A stretch of DNA of 64,000 bases, from positions 48,500-112,499 of the forward strand of contig JAEUGW010000050.1 in assembly GCA_016795565.1 (NCBI GenBank). Reading direction: 5' to 3'. A program made the translations under genes and the position numbers. The notes beneath the pieces were generated by a model. It was not told the origin of the DNA. It did no database searches and saw only the letters and a list, made by a program, of their open reading frames with translations. The DNA comes from Opitutaceae bacterium. GTDB taxonomy: Bacteria > Verrucomicrobiota > Verrucomicrobiia > Opitutales > Opitutaceae. Below, one piece after another: positions 61,542 through 64,000 of the stretch (position 1 is the first letter of the stretch; the number at the start of each line of letters is the position of its first letter).

Positions 61542-62384
61542 ATGCAAAAGCTCGATAAAATCAACGACATGCGCGCTGCGGCCGCGGCCCTGCGCCAAGG
61601 CGGCCGGCGGGTGGCGTTGGTGCCGACGGCGGGGGCCCTGCACGCCGGCCATGCGAGCCTGATCCGGCTGGCGCGGGAGACGGGCGCCGCAGTCGTGGTG
61701 TCGGCCTTCGTCAATCCGCTGCAATTCGGGCCGAGCGAGGACTTGGCCAAATATCCCCGCACGCCGTCGTCCGACGCCCTGTTGGCCGAAAAGGAAGGCG
61801 TGGATGTGCTGTTCGCGCCGTCGGTCGAGGAAATGTATCCGAAGGGATTTTCCACCCACCTGCAGGAGGAGGTCATCAGCAAGCATCTGTGCGGCATCGC
61901 GCGCCCGGCTCTCTTCCGGGGCATGCTCACGTGCTGGATGAAGCTCTTTAACATCGTGCGGCCCGACACGGTCGTGATGGGCGAGAAGGACGCCCAGCAG
62001 GTCGCCGTGGTGCGCAAGGCCGTCGCCGACCTGTTGCTGCCGGTCGAGCTCTTGACCGGCCCGGCCGTGCGTGATGCCGACGGCCTGGTGGTGAGCGCGC
62101 GCAACAGTTACCTGACGCCGACGCAGCGCGAGGAGACGCTGGCGGTCCATGCGGCGTTGCGGAAGGCCCGGGAAATGGTCGATGCCGGCGTGAAAAGCGC
62201 GGACCGGCTGGTGGCCGAGGTCACGCACCTCATCGCGGCCAAGCGGCGGCTGCGCGTGATCTATATTTCGGTGGTGGACCGCCACACGATGGAGCAATTG
62301 CGGGAAGTCGTGCCCGGCCAGTGCCTCATGGCCATCTCTTACTGGGTGGATGAGGTGCGGCTGACGGATAGCATGCCGCTGTAA
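61542..62384 (+). CDS. panC: Pantothenate synthetase
   Basis: 280 residues, usual length. ATP-dependent ligation of pantoate and beta-alanine. Seen: LVPTAGALHAGHASLIRLAR (family HIGH motif; the common Met of PTMGALH is Ala here), VVVSAFVNPLQFGPSEDL, KLFNIVRPDTVVMGEKDAQQ, and DGLVVSARNSYL (KMSKS-like region; the usual form is SSRN). The motif differences are conservative and the enzyme is probably active. The panE-type gene lies 0.5 kb downstream. Confidence 0.94.
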   Translation: MQKLDKINDMRAAAAALRQGGRRVALVPTAGALHAGHASLIRLARETGAAVVVSAFVNPLQFGPSEDLAKYPRTPSSDALLAEKEGVDVLFAPSVEEMYPKGFSTHLQEEVISKHLCGIARPALFRGMLTCWMKLFNIVRPDTVVMGEKDAQQVAVVRKAVADLLLPVELLTGPAVRDADGLVVSARNSYLTPTQREETLAVHAALRKAREMVDAGVKSADRLVAEVTHLIAAKRRLRVIYISVVDRHTMEQLREVVPGQCLMAISYWVDEVRLTDSMPL

Positions 62385-62909
62385 GGCCGTGCCGGGCCGC
62401 AGCCCGTCAGCGCCTGACGACGTGCCGGGCGGACACAAGTTCCGCCCCTACAAACAAGCTTCGGGAAGCCTGTGAATAACCTGTCAGTCGCCGCAAAATT
62501 TCACTCTGGCGACACCCGGATTCCGATGGTGTGAACTGCCTGTGCCGATCCGAGCAACGCGGCGGCTCCACCTTGCTCCAGCCAATCAGGCTTCGTTGAT
62601 ATGACCGCGACCCCTTGGGCCATTAGCCCATGTGATTGCGCAACCTGCTGGCGGCAATCGGGTAAAAAATGTCATGCGGGCGAAACAGAATGGACCGCCT
62701 TGATGCGCCGGGCGTTTCCCTGATTATAGGCTAGGCGCAACGCCGAGGCCTCGGCACGCCGACCACCCGCCCGAGCTGGGTGTTTACGATGGGCTCGGTG
62801 GCCTTGCAGCGGGTGTGAATGAAAACCATGAACGCCGGCCGCTCAAAACCCGGCGGGGCGCGTCTGCGGGGTTGTATTTTTGACGCAACTTTGTGACGAC
62901 AGTGGCGTT
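62385..62909. other. Intergenic stretch of about 525 bp, no gene seen
   Basis: It contains a partial R3 repeat at 62421-62452 (CGGACACAAGTTCCGCCCCT). The remainder is lower in GC and has stops in all frames. There is no tRNA cloverleaf, and no RNA family was recognised. A decayed gene or a small RNA is possible but not supported. Confidence 0.6.
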
Positions 62910-63863
62910 GTGAGTGCCACCTTCCCCGCCAAACCCCGCATCGCCATTGTCGGAGCCGGCGCGCTCGGCTGTTATTACGGCGCGCGCCTGGCCAAGGCCG
63001 GCAACGAGGTCCATTTTCTCGTCCGCAGCGGCCGGGCCGCCATCGTGGCGCGCGGCATCCGCGTCAAGACCCCGGCCGAGCGCTTCCACCTGAAAAAGGT
63101 GCTGGCGCACGCCACGGCCGAAGACATCGGTCCGTGCGACCTGGTGATTGTCAGCGTCAAGGCCACGGCCAACGCCGCGCTCGCCCGGATCCTGCCCCCG
63201 CTGATCGGGCCCAATACCCTGGTGCTCACCCTGCAGAACGGCCTCGGGGTCGAGGAACCGGTGGCCGAGGTCGTGGGCGGCGAGCGCGTGCTCGGGGCCA
63301 TCTGCTTCGTCGGCGTCACGCGCACGGCGCCGGGTGTGGTGACGTGCGCTTTCCCCGGGCTGGTGATGCTCGGTGAGTTCGGCCGGCCGGCGCAGTCGCG
63401 CACGCGCGATGTCGCGGCGCGGTTCGAGGCCGCCGGCGTGAAGTGCGAGGCGCAGGACAACCTCGAGGAGCTGCGTTGGAAGAAGCTCGTGTGGAACGTG
63501 CCGTTCAACGGCCTCGCCATCGCCGCCGGCGGCGTGACCACGGATGTGATCATGGCCGACGAGGGCCTGCGCACGCTGGTCCGGCGCCTGATGGAGGAGA
63601 TCCTCGAGGCCGCCGCCAAGTTTGGCCACGCCATCCCGCGGTCGTTCATGGACCTGCAGTTCGAGCGCACGACGAAGCTCGGCCGATACCAGCCGTCCAG
63701 CCTGATTGATTTCCGCGAGGGCCGCGCGATCGAGCTGGAGGAAATCTGGGGCGAGCCGGTGCGCCGCGCCAAGTCCGTGGGCGTGCCCGTGCCGCGGCTG
63801 GAGATGCTCTACTGGCTCATCAAGCGCGCGCTGGCCGCACGGCCGGCGGGGAAGAAGCGCTAA
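62910..63863 (+). CDS. panE: 2-dehydropantoate 2-reductase
   Basis: 317 residues from the GTG at 62910; a TTG at 62880 would add 10. NADPH-dependent ketopantoate reductase. Rossmann motif IAIVGAGALGCYYGARLAKA, VIVSVKATANAALARILPPL, LTLQNGLGVEEPVAEVVGGE, catalytic Lys in ELRWKKLVWNVPFNGLAI, and late ELEEIWGEPVRRAKSVGVPV. Length fits ApbA/PanE. With panC nearby, this encodes two steps of pantothenate synthesis. Some family members act on other 2-oxo acids. Confidence 0.92.
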   Translation: MSATFPAKPRIAIVGAGALGCYYGARLAKAGNEVHFLVRSGRAAIVARGIRVKTPAERFHLKKVLAHATAEDIGPCDLVIVSVKATANAALARILPPLIGPNTLVLTLQNGLGVEEPVAEVVGGERVLGAICFVGVTRTAPGVVTCAFPGLVMLGEFGRPAQSRTRDVAARFEAAGVKCEAQDNLEELRWKKLVWNVPFNGLAIAAGGVTTDVIMADEGLRTLVRRLMEEILEAAAKFGHAIPRSFMDLQFERTTKLGRYQPSSLIDFREGRAIELEEIWGEPVRRAKSVGVPVPRLEMLYWLIKRALAARPAGKKR

Positions 63864-64000
63864 GCCGGAACGATGCAGTCGAAGCAGCGCATGAGCGTGT
63901 TTCCCAGCGGTGCAGTGAGCCAAATCCAACTGCAATGCAGTAGGAAATCTCCATGTGACGCAGAAGTTTAGCCCACGCAGTCGGCGATTCTACTGCATCG

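Noticed and set aside
62385..62909. A tRNA, 6S RNA or hidden gene in the panC-panE gap
   Set aside because: No cloverleaf, no long frame and no recognised RNA motif; only a partial R3 repeat. Infernal against Rfam would settle it.
63864..64000. A short inverted repeat at the window end (GATGCAGT ... ACTGCATC)
   Set aside because: The arms are short and far apart and the context is cut by the window edge; there is not enough to call a feature.

Overview
The window looks like chromosomal DNA of a GC-rich, Gram-negative member of the Verrucomicrobiota, most likely Opitutaceae. This is an inference. It rests on the high GC, three TonB-dependent receptors (two with STN domains and sigma/FecR pairs), the LL-diaminopimelate aminotransferase route to lysine, an Mla-type ABC system, large TIR/STAND/TPR proteins, and many families of short palindromic repeats. 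No phage, integrase, rRNA, tRNA or CRISPR was found.

Layout. 1-1.8 kb: RND efflux permease (cut by the window edge) and its adaptor, minus strand. 1.9-4.5 kb: a TPP riboswitch upstream of a TonB-dependent receptor, probably a thiamine transporter, closed by a terminator. 4.6-11.7 kb: tex and two overlapping exported amidohydrolases. 11.8-26.2 kb: a signalling or defence-like cluster with a TPR-SLOG-nucleotide cyclase (minus) divergent from TIR-FlgO-TPR, SIR2-TIR, four-helix-bundle, nSTAND-TPR, AAA/DUF4143 and a second TIR-TPR-FlgO-TPR protein. 26.3-28.5 kb: a polytopic membrane protein and a DUF4286 protein. 28.7-34.8 kb: an M16 peptidase pair and a tricorn-like protease, minus strand.

35.0-43.5 kb: sigma, FecR, STN-TonB receptor, a secreted phytase-like/NADAR fusion, an OPA-family phosphate-ester transporter and a LOG-family protein with a signal peptide. 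The four downstream genes are 10-12 bp apart and look like an undescribed periplasmic nucleotide or N-glycoside salvage operon. 43.6-50.2 kb: a second sigma, FecR, STN-TonB receptor set followed by a TlpA-like thiol protein and a LuxR-type HTH protein. 50.3-54.3 kb: recD2 (minus), a MaoC hydratase, a DUF1304 protein and a HAD phosphatase. 54.4-57.9 kb: an mlaE/mlaF/mlaD/lipoprotein operon. 58.2-61.4 kb: a LuxR-type regulator, then a DUF5615/DUF433 toxin-antitoxin-like module lying between a full dapL and a 64-bp exact copy of the dapL 3' end. 61.5-63.9 kb: panC and panE.

The most striking sequence-level feature is the load of short palindromic repeats of about ten families. Several lie in frame inside genes and add peptide insertions, and one family supplies the leader and N-terminal codons of genes in the TIR/STAND cluster. 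At four places an inserted gene or repeat is bracketed by direct repeats, three of which copy the 3' end of the neighbouring gene, which suggests a shared insertion mechanism.
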